DNA of 64,000 bases, taken from NCBI GenBank assembly GCA_032716605.1, contig CM064492.1:53746084-53810083 (forward strand), in the 5' to 3' direction. The position numbers and the translations under genes were made by a program. The stretch comes from Paralithodes platypus. Taxonomy: Eukaryota > Arthropoda > Malacostraca > Decapoda > Lithodidae. The notes under the pieces were generated by a model. The model was given only the letters and a program-made list of their open reading frames with translations. It did not search any database and was not told the origin of the DNA. Of the stretch, positions 20,548-31,860 are shown piece by piece (position 1 is the first letter of the stretch; each line of letters starts with the position of its first letter).

Positions 20548-21322
20548 AGGCAGATAGTTATGGACACTTTGCATACCTTTTTCATACCCATATTTCTTTA
20601 GAGTTTAGTTACCGATACCGATAGGAAAGAGTTCCGAAATAGTGAGAACATTGCCAGACAAAGCGGCCATGTGTCACTGACTTTAGGGGAGTACACAATA
20701 GGAATTATGGACATAAAAAGGGTAGTTAAAATGTCTATAATAGCTCACTGCTAAAAGGTATGTTGGTAGTGACAATACCTATTTCGTTGAAATAGATAAG
20801 TATCTCGGTAATCAAGGGTAAATCAGTGTCAATATACTTGATTTGATTTTATATACCTGTTTATTACCATTGCGTTGTGTTATTATGTAGACATTATTTT
20901 ATGTTTATACTTTTGTTATACCTATTTGTTCTATTATTGTGTAAAATTAGCTTAATTTGATATACCTTTATTAAAATGTACCTTTTTGTTTTGTCATTGT
21001 ATTGAAATAACTCGATTTTATATACCTTTTTTTGTATTGTACCTTTTCTCTGGTATTGGGTAGAAATAGGTCATGGCATAGTTGTGGAAGGAGAGAGGAG
21101 ACGACTTTGGGTATAATATATAGGAGTGGGTACAAAGAGAGCTCTGAAATAGGTCGGCAGGCGGAGGAGTAGATGGAGGACGAAGAGAAAGAGGAGAAGG
21201 GGGAGGCGGAAGGAGGAGGAGAAGGAGAAGAAAAGTGGGAAGGGAAGGCAGAGAAGGGGAGATATAGGAGGTAGAGGAAGAGGGAAGAAAAGAGGGAATA
21301 CAAAGGACTTACAAATTGGAAC
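20548..21322. other. No gene; AT-rich then purine-rich
   Basis: 20548-21060 is unique-looking with several TATACCTTTTT-like pieces. 21090-21300 is GGAGGA-rich. The minus-strand frame of 110 aa over the purine tract is an artefact. Confidence 0.6.
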
Positions 21323-21570
21323 AGCCGTCCGGCTGGCTCAGTTGATAGCGTGACTGCTTCCCATCTTACAGTCTTGCGTTCAATCCCCGCTCAGGTTGAA
21401 AAGTTTTTCTGAGATATAGCCGGCGGTTACCATCTCCCCATGAGCAAGGGGGATGGGTAATGGTCTCTGGTTGATTAAAGAAGTGTCAAGCGCTTGAGAA
21501 TCCTCGAAGGAGGAGATACGGGCGCTATATAAGTAATCAGACGATTATTATTATTATTATTATTATTATT
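21323..21570 (+). mobile_element. tRNA-derived SINE with (ATT)n tail
   Basis: Starts GCCGTCCGGCTGGCTCAGTT with A box TGGCTCAGTTGATAGCG and B box GCGTTCAATCCCC at the right spacing. The body ends with ACGGGCGCTATATAAGTAAT, a LINE-like 3' tail seen in many invertebrate and fish SINEs, then (ATT)n at 21545-21570. It would depend on a LINE for mobility. Confidence 0.82.
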
Positions 21571-21614
21571 GGTCATTACGGGGCAGTTTGGATATCTATG
21601 CTGCTAAGCTACTG

Positions 21615-22020
21615 ACTACTAGGTAGAAAAGGGAAAGTAAATGAGAGGCTCAGGAGGAGAAGGGGGGAGGAGAAGGACGAAGAGGGGAAGAACAGGAAGA
21701 GAACATGGGGAGGAAGAGAAGATGGAGGGGGAGGGAAGAAATAGGGGGGTGGAGAGAGTAAAGGAGGAGGATAAGGATGAAGAGAAGAAATGGAAGGAGG
21801 CATAGCGTATGATAAAGTAACGGTATTGATGAAGGAGAAGAGGAGGCGAAGTAGTGGGAGGAGATAAGCGAAAGGTAAACAAAGAAAGAAAGGGAGGAAG
21901 GCAAGGAGACAAAGGGGGAAGGAAGAAGGAGGATAAAGAGAGATAAAGGATGCAGAAATAGGAGGAAGTGTAATAAACCAAGGGAAGGGAAGGAGGAGGT
22001 AGAGAAGGAGAAGGAAGAAG
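21615..22020 (+). repeat. Purine-rich tract left of LINE copy 4
   Basis: GGAGGAGAAGGAAGAGG-like DNA. The frames named by poly S/P/L on the minus strand are artefacts. Confidence 0.85.
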
Positions 22021-24056
22021 AGTACAAAGGAGTACAAAGGAAATCAAGCAACAACAGATCTAGTGACCCTTCTAGGCTGCTTGTCCTCCAAAACACTGAG
22101 GATCAAGTGTCCAAACAGTGATTTAGAGTGGGTAAGGGAACATTGGAAAGGGAACTACTGCCCTGGAACTAATGTCCGTGGCAGGATTAGGAATTTAGTA
22201 GGGGACAGATGGGTTAGTAACTGAGGGGAGGATAAAATAAAGTTATTCATTTACAAACGCAGTCAGTCGCGGGTTTGATGCAAGATATTTTTCTAGGCGA
22301 AGTTTAAATGAATCAACGGTGCTGCAGTCTATGACATCTCGGGGAAGCCCATTCCATAAGTTGACAACTCGATTGAAGAAGAAATTCTTAGATTCGTGAG
22401 AGTTAAAAGATTTACCAATAATTTTGCAACCGTTTCCCCGCTTGTAATTAGATTGGTCGATAGTGAAGTACTTACTACAGTTCATATTGTCATGCCTTTG
22501 ATGATTTTGAACACTTGAATTAAGTCGCCTCTTAATCTGCGCTGGGTTAAAGGAAATAGATTTAATTCTCTAAGACGCTCCTCGTATGGTTTGTTCTTTA
22601 GGCTAGGCATAATTTTGGTAACTCTACGTTGAACTCGTTCTAGCTTGTCTATATCTCTTTGGTAATAAGGGCACCAGGATTGAACACAGTATTCCAGAAG
22701 AGAGCGGACTAAGGAATTGTAAAGGGTTAGGATAACGTCTTTGGATTTATGCTCAAATGACCTGCCTATAAAGCCAATTATTTTGTTTGCCTTCTTAACA
22801 ACTTCTGAACATTGTTGACTCGGTTTTAGGTTACTCGATATTGTTACTCCCAGATCGGTTTCTCTGTTTACATTCTTAAGCTGAGTGTCATTTATCAAAT
22901 AGTTTGCTTTTTCATTTTGGTATCCGATCTGTAGTACTTTACATTTATCCGCATTGAAACTCATTTGCCAAATTTGGGCCCAACATGACAACTTATCTAG
23001 ATTGTGTTGCATATCGTCAACTTGTTCTTTCGAGAGTACGCTATTTGCAATTTTTGTATCGTCAGCAAATTTTGAGATTGTACAGGTGAGACCCTCATCT
23101 ATGTCGTTGATGTAAATTAGAAAGAGAATTGGTCCTAGTACCGATCCCTGGGGTACCCCGCTACTTACATTGGTCCATTTAGATGCCTTACCGTTTATGA
23201 CTACTCTTTGCTTTCTGTCGCTGAGCCAATTTTCTATCCATTTCAACACACCATCTTGTATTCCATGCGCTTTTAGTATTAGCAGTAAACGTTTGTGGGG
23301 AACTTTGTCAAAGGCCTTTTGAAAATCAAGGTATATAATATCTACAGCTTTACTCTCATCGTAGAGGTTGAGGATATCGTGGAAGAAGTCTAAGAGGTTT
23401 GTTAAACAGGAACGTTTTTTACGAAAGCCGTGTTGAGTATCTATAAGTATGTTATTTTCCTCTAAGTGATTTACGAGTCTGTCTCTTATGAGTGTTTCTA
23501 ACATTTTACATACAACTGAGGTTAAGCTAATTGGACGATAGTTACTGGGTAGGGATTTGCTGCCTTTTTTTTAATATCTGTGTTACGTTGGCTAGCTTCC
23601 ACTGATCAGGCACAGTTCCAGACTGCAAGGATTTATTAAATAGCAATGTCAATGGTTTGGAGAGCTCATCCTTAGCTTCCTTTAGGACTCTAGGTGAGTT
23701 TTTATCAGGTCCAGGCGTTTTATTTACCTTGAGTTTATCTAAACAATTCAATACTTCTCTCTCTGTAACGGTGATATTGCGTAGAACATATGAATTATCA
23801 ATCTGAATCGGCGATGGTGTAGGGATATCACTGAGGTCTTCCGTTGTAAAAACTGATGCAAAGAAGGTATTGAGGGCATTACTCATTTGTACTTCGTCTT
23901 TGGTGTATTCTCCATTTTCATCGACTAACGGTCCAACAGTTGAAGTAACTACTTTTTTCTTTCTGATATAACTATAGAATTCTTTCGGGTTTGTTTTACT
24001 TTGATTCGCAACATGTAACTCCAGGGTGTTTTTACTTTGCTTAATTAACTTTTTGG
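22021..24056 (-). mobile_element. CR1-like LINE copy 4, 5'-truncated, inside purine-rich DNA
   Basis: Two decamers at the 3' end, ~220-bp 3' UTR, RT. Truncated in the linker before the RT. Both flanks are purine-rich (GGAAGAAGAG on the left, GGAGGAGGAGAAGG on the right). Slightly more diverged from copies 1 and 2 than they are from each other, and it lacks their 11-bp duplication. Confidence 0.92.
22243..24050 (-). pseudogene. LINE reverse transcriptase, least-damaged RT core
   Basis: The frame 23504-22482 (340 aa) holds an uninterrupted RT core: motif [14 protein letters not shown] at residues 58-70, [10 protein letters not shown] at 116-125, FADDT at 146-150, then the thumb and CR1-type tail. 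A 1-nt loss near 22490 shifts the last 80 aa (22485-22243). An upstream frame near 24050-23542 carries the linker and NKTPGPDKNSPRVLKE and is shifted by an extra T near 23571. Confidence 0.92.
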
Positions 24057-24760
24057 AGGAGGAGAAGGGAGATAAGAGAAGAAAAGGAAGATGTATAGGA
24101 TGAGGATAAGGAAGAAGAGGAGGAGATAAGAGATAAAAAATAGATAATAGTAAGAATAGATAAAGTTTACACAAGGAAGAGCGGACTGAAGAGGAAGAGG
24201 AGATGGGAAAGGAAAAGAGTAAAAAGGACGAGAAAGAGATGGAAAAGAAAGAGGAAGAAACAAAGGGAAAGGAAGAGGAATAGGAGAAAGAGAGGAATTG
24301 GAGAAAGAGAGAGGAATAGGAGAAAGAGAGAGGAATAGGAGAAAGAGAGAGGAATAGGAGAAAGAGAGAGGAAATGGAGAAAGAGAGAGGAATAGGAGAA
24401 AGAGAGAGGAATAGGAGAAAGAGACAGGAATAGGAGAAAGAGAGGAATAGGAGAAAGAGAGAGGAATTGGAGAAAGAGAGAGGAATTGGAGAAAGAGAGA
24501 GGAACTAGAGAAAGAGAGGAATAGGAGAAAAGAGACGAATTGGAGAAAGAGAGGAATAAGAGAAAGTATAATAGACAAAGGGAAGGGAAGAAGGTAGAGA
24601 AGAGAGAGGAAGAAGGTATGACAGACTTAAAAGGAGATAAAGTAAGACAAGACAAACAGAAAGGGATAAGGTAGAAAAGAAAAAATGAAGAGTAGAGGAG
24701 GAAAAGAGAGAGGAAGAGAAGAGATGAAAGACTAAGAGGAGATAAAGATAAAAGGATGGG
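24057..24760 (+). repeat. Purine-rich array with 19-bp units
   Basis: The centre (about 24286-24560) has ~14 units of AGGAATAGGAGAAAGAGAG. The rest is irregular GGAGGAGAAG-type sequence. The strand bias is nearly complete: almost no pyrimidines on plus. Minus-strand SLSPIPLSFS frames are artefacts. Confidence 0.9.
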
Positions 24761-25004
24761 AAGGCTGAAGGTGAAGGACAGGTGGGTGGAAATAGTGGGT
24801 TTGGAAATAACATCAAAGGTAAAGAGACGGGAGACAGACAGACAGCTACAGTAGAGGACGTGTCTCCGTACACACACACCTCGGGGGTATGTAGGCGCTC
24901 TCGTTAGCAGACAGGATCCGTCTGTTGAGCCCTTAGGATCAGATATAGGTTAAGTATGTGTTTTTTCAGCCTCATTTGATGCCGGCTCGAAATACACCGA
25001 TTGT

Positions 25005-25010
<6 letters not shown>
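24761..25010. other. Short unique stretch
   Basis: No gene or element recognised. Confidence 0.5.
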
Positions 25011-25011
<1 letters not shown>

Positions 25012-25081
<70 letters not shown>

Positions 25082-25085
25082 ATAA
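25012..25085. repeat. (CA)n microsatellite
   Basis: About 35 CA units. Confidence 0.98.
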
Positions 25086-25113
25086 TGTGTGTGTGAAGAG
25101 AGAGAGATAGAGA

Positions 25114-25340
25114 GATAATGTAGATGAGCCAGTGATAGAAGGCAATGATAGATAACATATACAGTAAATGAGATAAAAGATAGCTAGATAATGTAGATGA
25201 GTCAGTGATAGAAGGCAATGATAGATAACATATACAGTAAATGAGATAAAAGATAGCTAGATAATGTAGATGAGCCAGTGATAGAAGGCAATGATAGATA
25301 ACATATACAGTAAATGAGATAAAAGATAGCTAGATAAAAT
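25114..25340. repeat. 73-bp tandem repeat, three copies
   Basis: Units start at 25114, 25187 and 25260 (GATAATGTAGATGAGCCAGT), almost identical; the copies are young. Confidence 0.95.
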
Positions 25341-25549
25341 AGCCGAGAGAGACCCATAAGAGAGAGAGATAACAGCGAGGTAGAGGAGATATAGAGGAGA
25401 CACTGATAGCCTCTCCACCCCATAACTAAAGAATTACCCCTGGCCCGGCTCCAAGCTTACACTCAACCGGAGACTGGACAACCAAAGACATTTTGGAAAC
25501 ACGGTCGGGGTTTTTTTCTCCTATCGACGCCATTTTGATAACCTATGAT

Positions 25550-25602
25550 TCCTCGCTCTCTCTCTTTCTCCCTCTTTCTCTCTCTCCCTCTCTCTCTCTT
25601 TA

Positions 25603-25641
<39 letters not shown>

Positions 25642-26915
25642 TGTCTATGTTCGCATCTTCTTGCTTGGATCGTCACGTCTGTGTGGCCAGTGTGTCTATG
25701 TAAATCTATGTCAATCTTTCTCGCACACAAACTCTTTTTTTAATTTTTGTTTTTTGCATTTTTCTGTTTGCTTCTCTATTACGATTATCTATATTTCTTC
25801 TGTCTCTTCTTTCGCGCCTCTATTTCTCTTTCTCTTTTATGATTATCTTTATTTCTTATGTTTCGCTTCTCTTTCGCCTCTTTTGTTTATCCTCCTCTTT
25901 TATGATTACCTCTTTCTTCTGTTTCGCTTTCTTCTTTTGCTTCTCTTTCTATTTTCCTCATAATTTATGCGATTATCTTATTGCTTCTGTCTCTCCTTTC
26001 TGTCGTCTCTTGTTTTAACCTTGTTATTTTACGTCTATCTTTATTTCTTATGTCTCTTTGTTCTTTCGCTTCTCTTTTTATCTATGTTTTTGTTTACGAT
26101 TAGCTTTATTTATTTTTTTTTTTTCTTTCACGCCCCTCTTTTTCTCTTTCTCCTTTACGCTTATCTTCATTTCGTCTATCTTTTTTCTTCTTTTGTGCCT
26201 CTTGTTATCTTTATCTTTTGCGCCTATCGTCACTTCTTCTTTCTCTTTTTCTTTATCGTCTCTCTTCGTGTCTTCTCTCATTTGTATTATTTCCCCTTTT
26301 TCTCTATATTCTTCTCTTTTATGCCTATCTTTCTTTGTCTCTCTTTGTTCGCCCTTTTCTCTCTTCTTCTCTTACGTCTCTCTTCGTGTCTGTCTCTGTT
26401 CCTTTTCTTTTTCTCTATTCTTTTCGTTTGTGTCTCTCTCTCTTTCGCCCTTTTCTCTTTATTCTTCTCTTTTACTTCTCTCTCTTCGCTTCTTCTGTAT
26501 CTCTTCTACCTTCCCATCATCCTTCTTTGTATCTCATAAATGAATTCTCCTTCTCCTTCTTTCATTCTAGTTTATCTTTCTTCTTCTACTTGTAATGCCA
26601 GTTTATCTTTCTCTCTTTTACTTTTGTCTTCGCTTCTTCTTTCTCTCTTTTTCTTTCACCTTATTCTTAGCTTTATCTTTATCGTCTCTTCGTTTCTTGT
26701 CTGTATCTTCGATCTTTCTTCTACTTCTCCTTCCTTCATTCTACTTTATCTTTCTCTCTCTACTTGTTTTGTCTCTCCTCTACCTTCACTCAGTCTTCTC
26801 TTTGTTTCTTCTATTTCTTCTTCCTTCATTCCTCTTTATCTTGCTCTCTTTACTTCCCTCTTCGCTTCCTTTGTCTCTCTTCCACCTTCACACCGTCTTC
26901 TCTTTATCCTTCTCT
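25550..26915 (+). repeat. Long pyrimidine-rich degenerate minisatellite
   Basis: Starts as (CT)n, then ~1.3 kb of TCTCTTTTATGATTATCTTT / CTTCTGTTTCGCTTC-like units with a loose ~60-bp period. All three plus frames stay open (up to 190 aa) simply because TAA, TAG and TGA are rare in C/T-rich DNA. Confidence 0.85.
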
Positions 26916-26920
26916 CTTAA

Positions 26921-27283
26921 GGGGAGATGGACCGTTTTTATGGTCTATTTATTCAATTATTCCTTTATTTCTTAGTATATTTGCTAGACCTCCATCAAAC
27001 TTAGAAAAAACACCCCCTAGACCCCCCATCAAGATATTTTTTTTCATTTTTCGGTAGAAAATGTACCGGCCGAAGGCCGGTTCCTCTTAAGATATCAGGC
27101 TCGCTATTGCTCGCCAGGAAAAACTCGACACCTAAATGGCACCAAAGGTCGTAAAATTGACAACGAAATGGGGCGAAAGGTGTTAAAATCGCCAAACTAG
27201 TGGACCGAACGTCATATAATCTCAAATCAAAATAGGGCTTAACACGAGGGAGAAAGAGGACCAGAAAAACGACTCATCTCCCC
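26921..27283. mobile_element. MITE-A copy with intact TTAA ends
   Basis: 363 bp between TTAA 26917-26920 and 27284-27287. TIRs about 28 bp: GGGGAGATGGACCGTTTTTA on the left and, as complement, GGGGAGATGAGTCGTTTTTC on the right. Core: ATTTTTCGGTAGAAAATGT hairpin, CCGGCCGAAGGCCGG palindrome, GCTCGCTATTGCTCGCCAGG. This is a good reference copy for the family. Confidence 0.92.
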
Positions 27284-27440
27284 TTAACACTATCTGGTGC
27301 GACGTTTTGGGGGTTATTATATAATTTCGTGTCTTTATTATGGAGGGTTTTGATGGCAGCCCCAATGTTCATGTAATATGTATTTTTTAGCTTGCCCCCT
27401 AGAATACATCTCCCTTTCCAAAACCTCTCTGTTGAGGTAG
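27284..27440 (+). mobile_element. MITE-D fragment sharing a TTAA with MITE-A
   Basis: TTAACACTATCTGGTGCGAC, GTTTTGGGGGTTATTATATA, then TAGCTTGCCCCCTAGAATAC, after which similarity fades. Confidence 0.7.
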
Positions 27441-27506
27441 TAGTATTAGCTACCGGTATATATCCAACTGAAAACAAAAATACAAAACATAACATGAAAG
27501 ACAACA

Positions 27507-27507
<1 letters not shown>

Positions 27508-27544
<37 letters not shown>

Positions 27545-27626
27545 AGTAATTTAAATTAATATTTCTTTATTCACATTAAACATGTACATTGTAATGCAAC
27601 AATCAGACACAAAAATCACACACAAC

Positions 27627-27668
<42 letters not shown>

Positions 27669-27672
27669 TATA
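27508..27672 (-). mobile_element. Retroposon 3' end with (TAG)n tail, plus (TAA)n
   Basis: On the minus strand ACATGTTTAATGTGAATAAA then GAAATATTAATTTAAATTAC and a (TAG)n tail (27508-27545), which resembles a LINE or SINE 3' end. A (TAA)n tract lies at 27627-27668. Confidence 0.5.
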
Positions 27673-28065
27673 AGAATACATAATAAAACTGGCTCTGAGA
27701 GCTAAAAATGGCGTCTGTGTCCGTTCTCTAATTTAAGGGTTTCCGAATTGAACTAGTCTGCGGATGAGTTACAGAGTTACATAGATACTCAGACCACACA
27801 GACGTTGCAGTCCGTACTAGGTGGTCTGGCCTTAACACTACTACACAGGGACAGTTAATAGTAGACGAATAGGACAGCAAAGTAGAAGGCTCTCTCCCCA
27901 ACCTCCGATCCCTCCGGGTAAATAAGGAAAATAAGATGAAGTGTAACTTTATGGGTCAGGAAATACCCACAAGGAAAGTTTTTATAAAGTATAAAAATAA
28001 ATTAGTCGTACTGATTCATTTATATTATAAGTTTGAGTCCCGGAGGGAAGAAAGAAAACCTAATA
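27673..28065. other. Unannotated stretch
   Basis: No gene or known repeat recognised. Confidence 0.5.
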
Positions 28066-28797
28066 TTTAGTAGTGGCCCCGGAATCATTGACGATATGGC
28101 AGAGTGGTCTTGCCACTGGGCTGGTAACCCAATGGACCCGGGTTCGAATCCCAATATGTCAATGGGAAGATATTATTGGGATGGAGTTTGTGCTGTACCT
28201 AGTTTCAGTACATTACCACAGCACACCGAAATTCCAAAAAAAATACCCTCATTGTACCCTGATTAAGTAGCACTGTATGAATATTCCCATATTCAAAATA
28301 TGCTACAGGGGGGCAATGCCTAGTGAGTTAATTGCTCAATAGGTGGCATTCTGAGAGTGAGGGTCCCAGTCTGAGAGATGAGACTGTGAGGCACTGGGGC
28401 GAAGCGGCTTCAGAGATGGAGTTGCTTCGAGCTGTGAGTGGGTGATTCGCATGCCTCACTCCCTAGACTGGAATAAGACCTCACGGGCCTCACCGTGTTC
28501 AGCGGTAAAGTGTGCAGGCTCTCAGCCTATGCCCGAGAGGGAGTAGTTGGAATATAGACAAAAACAAAACAGTAATGGCACTCTTTGAACTCAATGTGTC
28601 AGTTGTTCGAAACACCCGCCCCAGAGTAATAAAGAGGCCTACATCGTAAGCGTATCCTTATGATCACTACAAAGAAAACTTCGTAAAAAATAACAAATTA
28701 TTAGAACCACTAAAAGTTATGCTTCCCATCGTGTGGATGTTGATAGCATGGGTGTGCCCGCAGACGCTGCTGTGCCTAGCGTCATTCGTCCTTCAGT
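28066..28797 (+). mobile_element. rep-R copy 2, interrupted by a SINE
   Basis: Parts 28066-28098 (TAGTGGCCCCGGAATCATTG) and 28573-28797 (GTAATGGCACTCTTTGAACT through GTGCCTAGCGTCATTCGTCC) match rep-R copies 1 and 3. The middle is SINE. Similarity to copy 3 ends abruptly after CATTCGTCCTT, which would be the inner edge if rep-R is an element terminus. Confidence 0.8.
28094..28572 (+). mobile_element. tRNA-Thr-like SINE inside rep-R
   Basis: The head looks like a tRNA: A box ATGGCAGAGTGGTCTTGCC, anticodon stem TGGG/CCCA around loop CTGGTAA (28121-28127), giving a GGT (Thr) anticodon at 28123-28125, then T-arm GGGTTCGAATCCC (28140-28152). The ~420-bp body has no open frame of note and ends in an A-rich run (ACAAAAACAAAAC). 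The acceptor stem is not convincing, so this is a retroposon. Confidence 0.78.
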
Positions 28798-29369
28798 TTG
28801 GTCAGTTTCCACTATCCAAGTTGTTATGCCCTGATTTTATACAAGATTAACGATTGATACAGGTGAGTTCTCTAGACTGGGACTTCCGAGTTCATACAAA
28901 TACATATACTAAAGACAACAAAGGATACATATATCGCCAAAATATAGTTTTAGAATACAGCTTTATTCCCTTAATCACCAAATGCACAATGGAGTATGAA
29001 AGTAAGCTTAAAAACACAACCAATGAATAGTACTTAAAATATTTTCTATCCCCGAGCACAGTCGCGGATCTGGATAGAGTTCAGTAATTTAGCACAGCTT
29101 ACTATATTCCTTTTATCTGGAATCGTGTTCACTATTTACGATCGAATGGAGTTACAAGTAATATCTTCAGCTATAATATTTCATTATACTTGTAAAGAAT
29201 TAGACTTGCGATGTTATTTATAAAAGAGAGTTATTTGTATCACTATACTGTATGTATTTGGGTTATTTACCATGCGCACTGGTACGAGAGTAAGTTCAAA
29301 ACCCACTGAAATTGGACTTTGTAATATATCCTTCATTTTGGAGTAATGACAGAGTCGCTGGTGGACTCT
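28798..29369. other. Unannotated stretch, possibly inside the DIRS-like element
   Basis: AT-rich with no open frame. TTAATCACCAAATGCACAAT (28972) resembles AATCACCAAATGCATAAG at 34361, hinting that both belong to one element. Confidence 0.4.
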
Positions 29370-29790
29370 AAATTTATTTTCACTTGGTCGAAATAATGAC
29401 AGTCGCTTAGCATAAAAATTGGCTTAAATGGAATAAATTCGGAAATCACTTCTACTGATCAGAAACACTTCATTAGCTCATAAACATTGATAACTGGAAT
29501 CGGTGTATCTAAATTCTTAGCAATAACACTATTACGGATTTATGATGTTTTTAACACTTTACGGGACTCTATTTATTTTCACTTGGTCGAAATAATGGAG
29601 TCGCTTAGCTGGAAAACGGGCTTAAATATGTTAAATTCAAAAATCATTTGTAATAGTTGAGAATGCTTCAGTAGATTAGGCAGTGTTAGCTAAAGTAATT
29701 CTTTTCTTAATTTCCGAATAGTAGCACGATTATCGATTTTTAATATTTTAACACTTGATGGGACTCAGTTTATTTGCAAGCACTTAGTAG
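29370..29790. repeat. ~205-bp tandem duplication
   Basis: TTTATTTTCACTTGGTCGAA followed by ATAATG and AGTCGCTTAGC occurs at about 29371 and 29571. Each copy ends near AACACTTTACGGGACT / AACACTTGATGGGACT. Two diverged units. Confidence 0.75.
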
Positions 29791-30379
29791 GTTACACTTA
29801 GACACTTTCTCTCTTTTTCTGGCATCGACATAGACGTCTTTTCTATCTTCTTCTCCATGATGATTCTGGTGTTTGCTGGCTGTTGTCTTCTGCTCCTCCG
29901 TGGCCGTCCAGGTTGGCCGGCTGTGTGAAGATAGTTACAGATGGGTTGATGGGCCTGGGGTCTTAAGTATGGCTCCGTAACATATAGTAATTGTCTGGCA
30001 ATTACAGTTGGGCACCATACCGGACTAACGCGAGTATTTCAGAGGTTTGGAGAAATACTCGACTATCCTGACCTGTATATCAACCGTTGATGAAGTCCTG
30101 TTAAGGTTCTCTTGAAATAGGGTCTTGAATATCGTGCCTCTGTAAGAACGTATATGGCACAACATCAGACTAACGCAGTAAGTTTGTACAAGTACTCTTA
30201 CTGACTGTCCTGACCGTTTTAAGAGGTTCGGGGGACCCAGGGCGGTGTTTAAACCTTTTAGTTACACAGTCTAATGGGAGGCCACAGACTCAGTGCACCT
30301 AGGACTTGTATCTGCAGAGTGCCCTTGAGGGTATCTCGCCAAGCCCTTTTCTCTCGCAGCGGTCTCAGAGGTTTTGAGA

Positions 30380-30905
30380 CTACCTGTGAAAAGTGGTAGT
30401 GTTCACTTCCAATAGTAATGGGTAAAGAGGTCGGTGGTGCCTGAGTCTCTCAGCTCTTACTAGAGAAAGTGTAACCTAGCAGAGAAGGCAATGTTAGGTA
30501 CTGGGAGGCCAGTATTAACAAAGTTCCTCTACATTCTACAAGGACACTTTTGTACAGTGTCCACTTCCAAGAGTAATAATAGAGAGGTCGGTGGTGACGG
30601 AGTCTCACCATTTTTACTAGGGAAAGTGAGACCTAACAGAAGGGACAATGTTAGATACTGGTGGTGCCAGGTAGTAACAAAGTTCCTCTACAAGGACACT
30701 TTAGTACAGTGTTCACTTCCAAGAGTAATAATAGAGAGGTCGGTGGTGCCGGAGTCTCTCCACTTTTACTAGGGAAAGTGGGACCTAACAAAAGGGACAA
30801 TGTTAGATACTAGTGGTGCCAGTAATAACAAAGTTCCTGGAGCAGGACTTTAGCACTTTTCACTCTAGAGAATATTGAGGACGGTGGTGCCGTATACATC
30901 AACTT
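30380..30905. repeat. ~150-bp tandem repeat (GGTCGGTGGTGCC)
   Basis: At least three units (about 30390-30516, 30517-30677, 30678-30828) with GTTCACTTCCAAGAGTAATA, AGAGGTCGGTGGTGCC, CTTTTACTAGGGAAAGTG and GACAATGTTAGATACT. A partial fourth follows. The GGTGGTGCC phrase recurs to 31300 in more degenerate form. The 93-aa frame over it is not a gene. Confidence 0.85.
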
Positions 30906-31581
30906 CTTTTAGAGAGGGTGCTTGTGGACTAACCTTTAACTAAGTAGGAAGGAGCGGAGATGCCGTAGGTCCTTCTTCCTAAGTTAAGGAAAGCTTTCTA
31001 CCAGTAACAGTAGCTATGTTAATCACTGGTGGTGCCAGTGGTAACAAAGTTTCCTGTAACAGGCCACAGTTTCGGTAACTGAAGAATAATAATGAAGTTC
31101 CGGGAGGCCGTTCACTTTACTACTATACTTTTAGTAGACACCGCCTATCAAGAGTCTCTATGTTAGCCGGGTTGTGCCTCATCTAACAAAGATCCCTAAA
31201 ATAGGATTTTTTTTATCTCACAGACAGTATATTGAACTTTCGGTGGTACCGTAGGTCCAACTGAATGGAAGTTCAATTTTAAGACTTCTAAAGGTGGGAT
31301 GCCAGTACTCAAGAAGCTTTAAAATTGCTTAATTCTCCTAAATTATCCTGACCTGGTATTGAGGATTACTGCGAGGGGTCCTTCCTAACCTATAGGATGG
31401 TAAGGGCATGACAAGGTATCCCTAGAGAGGTCTATAGAACCTTCTGGTTCTGATGGTGAAGATATCTTCTTTCTAAATCAATTTACTAAGTGATGTGGTG
31501 ATGCTTATATCAAAATACATCTTAACTGTAAAGATACTTCATCAATGGTTAAGTAAATAATTATATCATATATAGGTAAGC
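30906..31581. other. Degenerate continuation, no gene
   Basis: Scattered GGTGGTGCC, TAACAAAG and TTCGGTGGTACCG phrases suggest an old extension of the 150-bp repeat. Confidence 0.5.
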
Positions 31582-31770
31582 TCAATAAGAAATAGAGTTC
31601 TCTCACTCTTATAATTACCTCTCCAAAATTAGTTTTCTGCCCACAGCTAACTCAAAGACAACTGCAGAGGTTGAAGTAACTAAACTAAAGGTTTCTAAAT
31701 ACCCCTGATGGTAACAAAGGCTTTAAAGTATCCCTAATAGGCTCAAAATCGCGTCATAAGCGTGAAAGGG
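31582..31770. mobile_element. MITE-F, second copy
   Basis: Matches 15285-15476 closely (AGTTTTCTGCCCACAGCTAA, AGACAACTGCAGAGGTTGAA) and ends GCGTCATAAGCGTGAAAGGG before TTAA at 31771-31774. It lacks the first ~25 bp and has a 14-bp insertion (GATGGTAACAAAGG). Confidence 0.88.
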
Positions 31771-31860
31771 TTAATCATACATGATACATATTCTTATTCA
31801 CTATATATGATACAAAGAGTAAGACAAAAAGGAAAACATATGTTGTGTCTTCCATTCTCT

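Noticed and set aside
25493..26975. Plus-strand frames of 97-190 aa as secreted or membrane proteins
   Set aside because: The C/T-rich strand lacks stop codons by composition; all three frames are open.
28094..28152. Functional tRNA-Thr gene
   Set aside because: Anticodon and T arms fit, but no closing acceptor stem; it is followed by a long SINE body and sits inside another repeat.
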